From: Beroe ovata
Lineage: Eukaryota; Ctenophora; Nuda; Beroida; Beroidae
Length of the DNA stretch: 61,059 nucleotides
Direction of reading: 5' to 3'
Assembly (NCBI GenBank): GCA_946803715.1
Contig: CAMPET010000058.1
Span: forward strand, 135,473-196,531
Both the position numbers and the translations under genes were made by a program. Positions 34,116 through 48,646 of this stretch are shown here, piece after piece. Each line of letters opens with the position of its first letter. Within the stretch, counting starts at the first letter, position 1. A model generated the notes under the pieces. The model was given only the letters and a program-made list of their open reading frames with translations. It was not told where the DNA came from and ran no database searches.

Positions 34116-37085
34116 ATGTTCGATGGTCAGTTCAAGTCTAAGCCGATAGTTGCTCTGCGTGGATCGAGCCATGCTGGTCTCCCTGCCGGTCACGTGATAG
34201 CAGAGAACAGGAAAAGGCGGGAAACGCGGCGAGCACAGCGCCAGGAGGAAGATGCTGCCCTTACAATACAGAGAATAATGAGGGGCATCTTAACGAGATC
34301 ACATGTCAGAAAAGAGAGTAGGAGTAGGTTCGAACATTCCATCAATCAGGGTAACCTTGGTGTGACAACCCGACTACTCTGCAACTTCTTTGATGCAAGA
34401 TGCGACCATGACAAATTAGTAAAGCTGTGGGAGTTAGTGGAGAAGTTATGGGACAAGTTTACTGCCCCTTCATTTCTCTACTCACGGACAATGCTCTTGC
34501 TAAAGTGTATTGAGGATTTATATCATCAGCTGTGCCATCTCTCTCAGCAGGACGAATCTCTCTGTTTTATTGACAGGATCGTGTCTCATGAATCATTTGA
34601 CGGTGACACATTTCTTGCACAGCACAGTCTCGATAAAGCAATCAAATCGTACTGGAAGTTAGTTCTGTTGGTGGATGTATTGGCCGACAAAAACCCGTCC
34701 CTGGTGCGATTGATCCAAGTTATGAATACAAGATATCACGAACTAATTTTGAAGTACTTCGTGGTGAATGAGAAGGTGAAAAACTTCAAACGAACGGCAG
34801 ACTTACTATTTCCAACTTGGTTCTCGTCGACACATAGACTGAATTTCCTCAAAGCACTTGACTTGAAACTAATTGTCAGTAAACTACAAATTGATGCCAA
34901 TGTTAACCTCGATAAAATTGTATACTTTCTACTCAAGCTCATAACAGATAGTTCATCCTGTAACAAAGCGTTGGACGTTCTATTCACTGCCCTGTATGAG
35001 TATCAGATTCCATCAGAAGTCATCAGTTCTTCAGCAGATAGTACATCATCTGATTCATCAGGTGATGAAATGGAGGTCGATAAACCTCAGAAGATAGTTT
35101 TACAATTCGACTGCTTGGAACAACTCTTTGTTAAATGCTGTACAGAACAAGGGTCCTCTTGTTACGAACACTTATCTCGAATAGCTTATCTGCTCATCAC
35201 GAAATTTAGCATGCCTGTTATCCAAACTTCACCGATCAGATGGTTGTGTCTCAGAACGGAGTTCCTCCGGTGGCTATGGGAGGAGGTGTCAACAAAGGAG
35301 GTGTCAAGTGTGTTCAGTTCTAGTGTCGCGCTGTGTCTCAGCAAGATGACAGAGAACAAGTCACTCACTAACTCCGAGTATCAGAGCATCATACCACCGC
35401 TGACCGTGTTTTCTGCTCTGTACTATGAGTATCTCCGAGCATCTCATGATGCAGATATCATCGAGAGCTCGGCAGCACTATTCACTCTCCCCCAGCTGCG
35501 ACACATCAGTGTAACGTGTAGAGACCTTGCCGTACACATGACCTATATGGACCTTATCTCTGTTCAGCCACACAAGACCCTAAACTTCAGGTCTGCATTT
35601 ACAGCACACCGACACATAACTGTCCCTGGCAGTGTTAAGGAAACAAGTTCGAGCATTATACTAGGAGTGCAGGACTGGGTATCTTGTTGGTCGTCCGTTG
35701 TAAAACTCACTGGCGAACTTCACCGGAGGGATTCGCGACTTGACTTCTTCGACAATAAGGATGACTGGCTGTCAAAATCACGAATACAGAACATCACCAA
35801 AGAGAATGTTGGTGTGTTCATTGACCCACTGTCGGTACCGAACCTGAGTCTCAACACGATCAAAGAACTGTATCTTCTGCACGGTGTTCCCTTCACAGTT
35901 CCGTTCAGTGAGCGAGTTGAGATTTTCCATCACATCCTGAACACTGACCTGTCTTCTCAAGGAGGGGGAGGAGGGGGCCTGGGACCTACTGGACATCCAA
36001 ACTCTGGTGTGATCAAGGCGTCCATCAGACGAGATTATATTTACGAAGATGCGTTTGCCCAACTCACTGAATCGGTTGCACCCAACCTGAAGAACAGAAT
36101 ACAGATACAGCTGATAAACTACACTGGTTTGGATGAGGCTGGAGTGGACGGAGGAGGGTTATTTCGAGAGTTCTTGTCGACATTCCTTACAGAGGCATTT
36201 AACCCGAATAGAGGTTTCTTCATCGAAACAGACGGGCTGCTTCACCCAAACCCTGCTGCCCAGTCTCTCTACCCTGACTTTACTAAACACTACTTCTTCA
36301 TTGGTCGGTTGCTCGGAAAGGCAGTCTATGAGAAGCAACTGGTTGACTTACCACTCGCCTCATACCTCCTGGAGAAATTGTTGGGTTCTGATGCAGATGT
36401 AAACCACTTGAGAGCACTTGATCCGGATATGTATCGCAATTTACTCTCTCTGCGAGGTTACACGGAGGACACAATAGCTGATCTCTGTCTCTACTTCATA
36501 GTATCGGATAACATACTGGGGGAAACTCGGACCATAGAACTGAAGCCTAACGGGGCTGCCACGCAGGTCACTAAGAGTAACCTCATCGAATATATCCACC
36601 TTATGGCGGACTATCGTCTCAATCGGCAGATCCGCGTGCATTTCCGTAACTTTGCAGAGGGATTTTACAGCGTTGTATCACGTGACTGGTTGCGGATGTT
36701 CAGCTATTCCGAGTTCCAGAGTCTAATATCGGGCAGTACTGCTGAAGTTGACATATCCGATCTGCGGGAAAATACCGTGTATCACGGCGTGTACAATGAG
36801 CAACACCCGACTATTGTTATGTTCTGGCAAGTGGTGGACGGTATGAGTGCCGAGCAGCATCGCAAACTCCTCGCCTTTGTGACGAGCAGTGACCGAACCC
36901 CATTGCTCGGCTTCGGTGCTCTAACCCCTCTCTTTGCTATACACAGTGCAGGGGTTGACGACCGCCTCCCTACTGCGAGCACATGTATGAATCTGCTGAA
37001 GTTACCCGAGTTTAGTGACGTGGCGACGTTACAGAAACGATTGTTGTATGTTATCGAGTCGGGTGCTGGGTTTGAACTCAGTTGA
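34116..37085 (+). CDS. UBE3C: HECT-type E3 ubiquitin ligase UBE3C
   Basis: One uninterrupted exon of 989 residues from the methionine of MFDGQFKSKP; the frame stays open upstream, but a strong acceptor (cgtgtttcag) ends two bases before this ATG. An IQ-type motif (AALTIQRIMRGILTRS) is near residues 47-62. The C-terminal ~350 residues are the HECT domain, with GLDEAGVDGGGLFREFLS, the catalytic cysteine in TASTCMNLLKLPEF (about residue 957) and the GFELS end typical of UBE3C/Hul5. The family enzyme extends ubiquitin chains on proteasome-bound substrates. There is a Ser/Asp-rich insert around residues 305-325 and a polyglycine run before the HECT domain. Lack of any intron in the CDS is odd beside intron-rich neighbours. 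Confidence 0.95.
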   Translation: MFDGQFKSKPIVALRGSSHAGLPAGHVIAENRKRRETRRAQRQEEDAALTIQRIMRGILTRSHVRKESRSRFEHSINQGNLGVTTRLLCNFFDARCDHDKLVKLWELVEKLWDKFTAPSFLYSRTMLLLKCIEDLYHQLCHLSQQDESLCFIDRIVSHESFDGDTFLAQHSLDKAIKSYWKLVLLVDVLADKNPSLVRLIQVMNTRYHELILKYFVVNEKVKNFKRTADLLFPTWFSSTHRLNFLKALDLKLIVSKLQIDANVNLDKIVYFLLKLITDSSSCNKALDVLFTALYEYQIPSEVISSSADSTSSDSSGDEMEVDKPQKIVLQFDCLEQLFVKCCTEQGSSCYEHLSRIAYLLITKFSMPVIQTSPIRWLCLRTEFLRWLWEEVSTKEVSSVFSSSVALCLSKMTENKSLTNSEYQSIIPPLTVFSALYYEYLRASHDADIIESSAALFTLPQLRHISVTCRDLAVHMTYMDLISVQPHKTLNFRSAFTAHRHITVPGSVKETSSSIILGVQDWVSCWSSVVKLTGELHRRDSRLDFFDNKDDWLSKSRIQNITKENVGVFIDPLSVPNLSLNTIKELYLLHGVPFTVPFSERVEIFHHILNTDLSSQGGGGGGLGPTGHPNSGVIKASIRRDYIYEDAFAQLTESVAPNLKNRIQIQLINYTGLDEAGVDGGGLFREFLSTFLTEAFNPNRGFFIETDGLLHPNPAAQSLYPDFTKHYFFIGRLLGKAVYEKQLVDLPLASYLLEKLLGSDADVNHLRALDPDMYRNLLSLRGYTEDTIADLCLYFIVSDNILGETRTIELKPNGAATQVTKSNLIEYIHLMADYRLNRQIRVHFRNFAEGFYSVVSRDWLRMFSYSEFQSLISGSTAEVDISDLRENTVYHGVYNEQHPTIVMFWQVVDGMSAEQHRKLLAFVTSSDRTPLLGFGALTPLFAIHSAGVDDRLPTASTCMNLLKLPEFSDVATLQKRLLYVIESGAGFELS

Positions 37086-37462
37086 GAGAAGATTTGATTT
37101 GATTGATTTGTTAAATTCCATTTTCTGAATTTCGATTTATGCCAATATAACAGCAAAGTGCGAATTTCGTTGGTGTTCGAGTCGAGCCTCAGAAAACATT
37201 TATGATCGTAGAATTTGTATCTTTGCATGGAAACATTTTTGTAAATAATCTGAATTTGTAAGATATTAATAACATCGATTGTAACGAAGTTTGGATGTTT
37301 TGTGTTATTCATTACTGTTTCTTGATGAAACTACGCATCATTTCATGGCCTAATTCTAACAAGCGATAAACATTTCACAATTCTGTCTGATTTTCACATA
37401 TTTCTCGTTAATACGACAGTATTTGAGTGTCACTAATACAAACCGTTTTTAGGGTTGTAGAA

Positions 37463-37783
37463 ATGGTGAACATTCCCAAAGTTAGGCGTACATTCTGCAA
37501 GTACAAGGAATGTCAGCGACATACCCAGCACAAAGTAACGCAGTACAAGGCCGGCAAGAGGAACCCCAAAGCGCTGGGCGAGCGGAGGTATCACATGAAG
37601 CTGCGGGGGTACGGTGGTCAGCCTAAGCCGGTCTTTAGGAAGAACGCCAAGACGACCAAGAAACAGGTACTGCGGATGGAGTGTCAGAATTGCCACAAGA
37701 AGAAGCAGGTCACACTGAAGAGGTGCAAGCACTTCGAGTTGGGAGGTACCAAGAGGAAGAAGGGACAGATGATCCAATTCTAA
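37463..37783 (+). CDS. RPL36A: Large-subunit ribosomal protein eL42 (RPL36A/L44)
   Basis: A single exon of 106 residues, the full family length. The two CxxC zinc-ribbon pairs are seen as CKYKEC and CQNC, with the CKHFELGG end conserved. Residue 56 is proline (the form usual in cycloheximide-sensitive eukaryotes), but residue 54 is also proline where most animals have threonine (GGQPKPVF). The protein lies near the 60S E site. An acceptor-like tttttag is 10 bases before the ATG. The gene begins 377 bases after UBE3C on the same strand. A 118-codon frame on the opposite strand is only a shadow. Confidence 0.97.
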   Translation: MVNIPKVRRTFCKYKECQRHTQHKVTQYKAGKRNPKALGERRYHMKLRGYGGQPKPVFRKNAKTTKKQVLRMECQNCHKKKQVTLKRCKHFELGGTKRKKGQMIQF

Positions 37784-38055
37784 ATTCAAAGATGTTTTTA
37801 TTTATGTGAAAGTTAATAGTCGTTTTTCTAGAACGCGGCACAGGTAGAACGTTCTCTACATTGTGCCGCGATTTCAGTGTGGCAATCAGGAATTTATGGA
37901 AGGCGCGGTCTCATTTCCGCTATGCTACTGCTATGTCACCTAGCAATTCATCGGTCACTTTAGGACGCGCACGCGCGTATTACATGCGCATCGCGTAGAA
38001 TATTTGTTTTCGACCGAATTTTCATGTTTGCTAACGTTCTATTCAATAGATAGGT

Positions 38056-41000
38056 ATGGAATTGACAGAGATACAGGCCATGAAAGTGGTCGACTTAAAG
38101 CTGGAGTTGGATAAGAGGAATCTTCCTAAAACTGGGGCAAAAGCCACACTCGTCGACCGGCTGTATCAGGTACATTGCGGCAGTGACGTTTGATTTCATC
38201 CACCAGCTCCCTGGTGAAGAAAACTTTTTGTTTTCAAAGTAGAGCCGTTGCTTATATCACTCCTTAACCCTCAATTAATTTGCGACTGGAAGCGCACAAG
38301 GTGCATTTTGGGAGCCTATGACATATTGAAAGTAGTTTCACTGTTATCATTTAACGTCTTATTTGACTCGAATGCCGACAGTTTTCAAACTGTTTGACTA
38401 CCATGGATGGGGCTGAATTCAGGATAACTTATGACGTTCTAGTGCATTCTAAAAGAGAAAACCGATGGGGCTGATGGTGCCGTTCCATTGACTGTGGAAG
38501 ACGACCAAGATTTCGATGAGTGGGAGGATAAGCCAGATGAAGAAGAGATGGCTGGAGAGGGCATTCCGCCCGAGGATTTGGATGAGAGTCAGATGGCTGA
38601 TGCCGGTGAACCGACGGCAGGTATTGAGATTCACCAGCGTATACTTCCGTTCCCGTACTCCGCTTCCATCCGATATTTGAAATTTTTGAGTTATCTTGTA
38701 GAATCTAGAGTTTCTCATCTCAAATTGATATCTTGAGAATGTTGCGATCACCGTTTGTGAACCAATAGTTGATGATATTTGTAGCTAAATCAAAAGGATC
38801 ATTTTGATCAAAATTCACCTCGTTGCATTCCTCAATAGAAACTAGTAATCTGTAAATGAGTAAGTCTTTCACCAAAATATTCACCGAACTTGGCCAGCAG
38901 TGGCAGGTAACGTATGAGTTCCGCCTACATGCTTCTCATCAATACGTTGAAGTTATTATTTCTCAGAAACTAAATCTGTTGAGGACGAATGCGTCACGAA
39001 TAAACCAGAAGATTCCTCCGCTTTGGAAGATGCAAACGATAACGCAGTAGTAGGAGAATCGGGTATTCCTGATGGGACAGTTAGAGAGGAAGCAGCAAAT
39101 ATTGAGCCAGTTGAAAGCAACACTCAATTGGTAGAGGAATCGGGTCCCTTGGTCCCTGACAACCAAAACTTCGACAATGTTGAGAATACGGAGGTGGACA
39201 ACTCCCTGCTCAATGACGAGGACGGGACAGAGGAACTCGACTTTGGGGACGGAGATGACCACAAGGAGGATGTCGTCTCTTTCCAGATAGAAGAGTCAGA
39301 CAAAGTGATCGTGGAGACGGAGAAAAAGGAGGCGGATGTCTCCGTCAAGACCTCGGGAGACGTGGACAGTAAAGGAGAAAGTGATAGCACAAAGGATGCA
39401 GCCAAACAAGACAAAGATGAAGAAGGGTAAATTTGATTTGTCTAATTATATTGCTCTGTTCCCGTCCTCTTTTGGCCTGACTGCTGTTGTTCGAGATCCA
39501 GATAATAATGTTCGTACTCGCACAACAATTCTACTATTGAATCAGTTCTACTATAGAATCAGCCACTGGAAGTGCAAACTATAATGCAAGTGTAGATCAT
39601 TATTCCCGTCAAATTCACTGATACCTGCTGATGTCATCGCCCCCTCCATCACATAATAGGTACCTTCTTCTACACGGTGGAAAACCACAGATTTCTTTCA
39701 TAGTTCATCGCATTAGGTACCCGTTTCTGTTAGTGTATTAGTCCAACAGTTTCAATTTGGATTTGTATCATATCAGTATTAGCTGCGACGTCGCACGAAT
39801 TACTCAGCTATTAAGAAATGAGTATTCACGCAATCACAAAAAGGTATCAATCAAATGATATTTTTATTCATGGATTGTTGTTCGGAAGTCTGCTACAGTG
39901 CCAGCGGCCTGTCCCCTTATCTTTTTAATGATTATTAATCGGTATTGCAGTTACTCCATCAAAGGAACACTCAATACAAAGATTGAAACATTTCGTTTCT
40001 ATCCGATAGCGATACCATAGATTGTCAATAGGATTTAACCATATGATAGGATTTTTTAACCATATGATTCTCTATTTGCAACTGGCTGATAGCGATCCCT
40101 CATGTTTCAGGCATCCCGATATATTGAAGATGATTTGGGTCAGCAACCTAACCAAAATGACCAGAGCTCTCGATCTCAAGACATGTTTCGGGCTTTATGG
40201 GAAGGTCCGAGTTGCTCACGAAAATTAAGTTGGCTTTTGTGTGTTCATAATATAGATTTCGTTGTGATAGATTTCGTTGTACTGACGTTTTATTCCTTAG
40301 GTTATGAGCGCTAAAGTGGTGATGAACCCAAATGCCAAGGAGGCGAAGTGTTTCGGTCTGGTGACCATGTCTCGAGAAAGTGAAGCTGAGACTGCAATTG
40401 AGAAACTGAATGGATACAAACTCCATGATAAGGAGATAGTTACCTCTCGGGTGAGTTACAGAGTGCACAAAAGTGATGGTGAATCACGAATCATCAGTTT
40501 CACTTTAATAATTTAACTTGACTTGCGAAATCGGATAAAAATCGTCTTCCAGCCGAAGAAAGATAACGCCGTTCTGCGGAAGATGCGTCAGCAACTACTG
40601 GTCAAGACGAGTTCGCGCCCTGCGGGTATACGCCCGAGACAGGATACTCCAGATGACCCGGAGAAATCGTCCACTGCAGGTACTGCTGCTCACCTCATGA
40701 CCATTCTTTATTCATCACTCCTTGACCTAGTTTATTCTAAAATACTGCATCTGGAGCTAATCTCGCCCATTTCTCAGAGAAAGATTCGAGAGAGCGTCGA
40801 ATTGTCTCTGGATCCGGAGCCAACATTTCTGTCAACATAAAGTCAGACGACAAAGGACGGCGCTCTTCACCAAGTCGTCGCCGTAGGACTCGATCCCGAT
40901 CATCCTCAAGGAAGCGAGGAACCTCATCCAAGACTAGCCCTCCCAAGCGACAAGATCGACCGAGAAGTCCCAGGAGACGACGTTCCCGGAGTCCCCGACG

Positions 41001-42474
41001 TAGAACAGGATCGCCAAAACGGAAATCTCGTTCTCCCAAAAGAAGAAGCAAGTCTCCCCGACGAAAGAGTAAGTCTCCACCGAGACCTGAGCGGACCATA
41101 AGAAGATCTCCAATCCGACCACCATCCTCTCCTAAAAGAGTTCCTCCGAAAAGGTCATCACCGAGGAAGCGCAGTCCGCATCACCGAGCCTCCTCACCGA
41201 GGCGTCGCTCGCCAAGACGGTCCCCGGCTAAAGCAGAGAGACGGCGTGGATCACGGTCACCCAAACGACCGAGGAGATCAAATTCTCGGGACGGTAGACG
41301 TCGATCATCGCCGACAGATAGAAGGTCTGCTAGGTCTAATAATGACAAAGAACTTGAACTGAAGTTATTGAGAGAACAGACTGCCAAGCAAGAAGCCGCG
41401 ATCAAAGCCCTGATGCAGGGGAACATACAAAATTTAGGCGGCGTGTTGGGAGAGTCGCTGACTGAGAAATTGGCTGCAGACCTCAAATCTGCCCTTGTCA
41501 AACAACTACAGAGCACTGTTAAGACTATGTCCTCAAAATCCACAAGCAAAGCTGCCATGATTGAGGCACAAAATGCAGCGAACGCTGCCAAAATCAAAGA
41601 AAATTTGGAGAAAATGAAGGCGAGTGGGCAAGTTCCTAGCTTGATAACAAATCAAGCACGTCCGTCTCACATTGAAATGCCTCCAATGCAGTCTCTACCC
41701 ACGCACAGCTCTGCCCAAAGTGTACCCTCATTCAACCCACTGATGGTGGCTCACAAGTCTGCCTCACCTCCCATTCAGACTTATAGTTCTCAGCGGAGTT
41801 CCTCTAGAGATAACTACTCCCGTTCTTCACACGACCAAATTGATCACAGGTCTTACGACGGCGGCCACTCTAGTAGCCATCCTGGTGGCCATTCAAGCAG
41901 CCACACTGGCGGCTCTTCACACAGTGGTAATAACCACCCTGGCGGCTCTTCACACAGTGGTAATAGCCACTCCAGTGGGTCATCGCACAACTACAGCTCA
42001 TCTCATAGCACGCACAGTGGCTCTAGAGATAGAAACATGGCAGGTTCCTCCTCCCGATCGTCTCGTTCCGACACATACAGCGGTGCCAGAGCAGAGGGTA
42101 ACAGATCAAACTCTGGACAGCAATCCAGCCAGATAAACGACTTGTTGAAGTCATTGCAAGGTGTCAAAGAGATGGTTAACAAGCCTAACAACGCACCGCA
42201 ACCGAACCAGCAGCAAACTCAAAACATTTTCCAGAAGCAGCAACCTTCACAGCCGTACAAGAGCAACCCTCTGATGCAGCCCCCTCTCATGCCATACAAC
42301 CAACCGCCTGCCGCCCCTCAGCAGTTCCACAACGCCAACCTGCCACCCCCACCCCCCATGAACTTCAATCCTCAGGGAGTGCCACCAGTGCAGTGGGGAG
42401 CGGCGCCTCGCTTCAACGCAGGAGCCCCTCCTCCGTTCATGAACAACAACCCGAATCCTCAATTCAGGAGATGA
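38056..42474 (+). CDS. SAFB: SAFB-like SAP/RRM/RS nuclear protein (scaffold attachment factor B family)
   Basis: Seven exons (38056-38169, 38443-38620, 38967-39426, 40111-40204, 40301-40450, 40553-40679, 40778-42474) give 939 residues in frame. Domains in order: an N-terminal SAP motif (VVDLKLELDKRNLPKTG), a long acidic Asp/Glu-rich region (exons 2-3), one RRM (IWVSNL as RNP2, KCFGLVTM as RNP1, residues ~250-330), an Arg/Ser-rich region full of SPRR and RSRS, then a Ser/His/Gly-rich and a Pro/Gln/Asn-rich tail. The SAP-acidic-RRM order and VSNLTKMTRALDL match SAFB/SLTM, which tether chromatin and regulate splicing. The RS block and prion-like tail replace the vertebrate Glu/Arg-rich coiled coil. 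The acceptor-to-ATG gap is 6 bases; the start is 272 bases after RPL36A. Confidence 0.88.
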
Positions 42475-42608
42475 ACTGGCAAAACATCGTAGAAACTGTC
42501 GCAAAATGAGATTGATTGAGTGATTGACAATGATGAATGAGACAATAGCTGGCTGATGATGAGTTAAAAATTGCTCAATATGATAACAGATAAGTAGCCC
42601 TTTCAGTG

Positions 42609-42690
42609 AAAATGGGATAATTTCGATTTAACGTCACTACGAGTGACGTTAAATCGAAATTATCCCATTTTGCGTAGTGACTCACTACGC
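42609..42690. repeat. Perfect 63-base hairpin followed by a 19-base palindrome
   Basis: AAAATGGGATAATTTCG... (42609) is mirrored exactly by ...CGAAATTATCCCATTTT ending 42671, leaving a 5-base loop. The next 19 bases form a second palindrome, GCGTAGTGA-C-TCACTACGC, whose sequence overlaps in kind with the hairpin's loop end (CACTACGAGTG). Confidence 0.85.
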
Positions 42691-43084
42691 ACTATAGAAT
42701 AGATCAAAAGAATAATTGAAATTGAATATTGGCACAGTTTACTAATACTATTTCATTAAATTTTGCTGCCCTAATAGAGCGTGTCTCGACTGACTCCGAG
42801 CATGAATCACCTTGCATGGATTCACGTTGCCTGTCGATGATAGACTGGGTTTATTCGACTTCCTTACCGTATGCTATCCACGGTTCCGAGTGGAGACAAG
42901 CATGATTCGGCATTCGATATGGAAGTGCGAATATGTGGACAGATGACAAATGTAGCCAAAATTACTCGAGGCGGCCCTGTTTTTTACGACCTAGTTTTCA
43001 GATTAAAATTAAAGGGGTGCGCTGAAAGTGTTTCGCAGGTACGGTCAAACTCAGAAATGTCTTGACGTATCATGGGCCTTGCTG

Positions 43085-43345
43085 GATGTTATCTGTCATG
43101 GTCACTAAGTGTTTCTTGCGCGCGCGAGAAGCTCAAACAGCAAGGGTAGGGTGAAATCCTACAACAGACCTGGCTTTGTGGCTTCTGTTTCTCGCGCGCG
43201 AGATCAGAGATTGCGAGAAACAGTGCAGGTCAGGTAACATCTGACAAGGGTTTTCCCTACCGTCGGCGCCGCGCAATTGATATTCCGCCCGATAAAATCC
43301 CGCCAGCAAAGTTGAAAGTTGTAGGAGAAATCCTACAACGCGTCA
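43085..43345. repeat. Foldback/MITE cluster
   Basis: Half-stems of three families lie together: 'gttatctgtc...gtttcttgcgcgcgc' (43087-43130), 'ctgtttctcgcgcgcgag...aggtaacatctgacaa' (43185-43248) and the 'agggtgaaatcctacaac' family (43142-43165 and 43322-43340). Confidence 0.75.
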
Positions 43346-43909
43346 GCACTGCACGAAGTATGCTTTTTGAGTTGAATCTATCCACGGAAATGATGTAATT
43401 ATCAATTCAAAGCCATTGTCAAGATTCAGTTTGATTTTGATGTAATTGTAAATATTCATGAAATTATCTTCAAGTTCAAACCGAAAACAAAAGCTCGTTA
43501 TCGTCGGAGCATGAAGGCAATATAAAATCAATAAAAACGTTAAAGTTAACAGTTACACAAATGCTAAACTAAAACATTAAGGGACTGAATTATTCATTCA
43601 TTTACAAAACAAACTAAGCTGATCGATACGAAAACAATCAATACCCTCGCCTATGAATGGTGTCAATTTCACAAAGGAATATGCTGTCTTCTCATGCTAT
43701 CATATACTAAACAAGAATCAAAACAAGGATGGGATACAGCTAAACTTTAAAGGTAGGGATAAGTTTTAAAAGGAGCAATACATCACTATCAGTGTATCAG
43801 ATCGAATCTGGCAGCGAATTACGGGCAGTGGTAAACCTACCTTATTTCTAATAATATTCATCATCGGTGATATCAATACAAAACCTTGTTAGCGAATAAA
43901 ATCAAACAT

Positions 43910-47806
<3,897 letters not shown>

Positions 47807-48646
47807 GATACTCTCAGCTGTTACAACAAATGAGGGACGAATACGACTCTATCTATGCATCACTGACATCCTATGTATGAGTAACGTGGTCGTTAATAGT
47901 TAGTGGGTATGACTAGTTGATGTGGAGTATTCTAACATCGCAAGATCGATAAATTCTTAGAGACGGGCTGAGAGCTATCTAAATATCAATTTGAAATAAA
48001 TCAATCATCAATGACGAGTACAAAAATACAGGATACGAATTTTCTAAATTTACATAACAAACCCACGAACAAGAAAGATCTACCACCAGGCGACAAATAT
48101 CTAAATACTGAAATACTATAATTGAAGCAATCGATCATCAATTTCTAATACACAACCACACGATACGAATTACTTAGCATGACATAAAAGGGGAAGCATA
48201 TCCTTTCAATTTCAGCAAGATACAGGCACTCAGAAATTTTTCAAATTACATTACAAACCCACGAACAAGTAATCTCAAACATATCACCTAAGAATAATAA
48301 ATACCACAAATAAAATCTCCGTGCTCAACATGCTATCACGATAATTCTGTCGGTGAGTTTTTTCGCAACATCTGTTTTGAGTAGCATCATATATCATATC
48401 ACTTTAAAACTGTTATACCAAATACAAACACACACATATATATACACACATTGTGTGTGCGTTGTTGATTGTGTATTATGCATAGTGCATACTGCTATAC
48501 TGTTATCAAATAACACATTCGCACATTCGCTGTATAAGATTACACCATCCAGATTACAGGTATTATTCATGAAGCGATTTATCACTGCATGCAGTCAAAT
48601 GTCTATTTGTCAGTAGAATTGTTCCATTCTCCAAGACAAACACAGT
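47807..48646. other. Spacer between two - strand genes
   Basis: AT-rich, with two similar segments around 48020-48080 and 48160-48260 (both containing 'acaaacccacgaacaag'), which look like an old local duplication. It should hold the upstream region of Rab35 and the 3' end of the RING/PH gene. Confidence 0.5.

Larger units (their letters stand above)
42475..43909. other. Convergent spacer between SAFB and Rab35 with several hairpins
   Basis: It contains a long perfect hairpin (42609-42671), a 19-base palindrome (42672-42690) and a foldback cluster (43085-43345). The left part should include the SAFB 3' end and the right part the Rab35 3' end. No gene is seen. Confidence 0.55.

Noticed and set aside
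37433-37789. 118-codon frame opposite RPL36A
   Set aside because: Exact antisense shadow of a highly conserved ribosomal protein; no domain of its own.
41840-42504. Alternative frames over the SAFB C-terminus
   Set aside because: Low-complexity Ser/His/Gly and Pro/Gln codons stay open in several frames; the main frame continues from the RRM and RS exons in phase.
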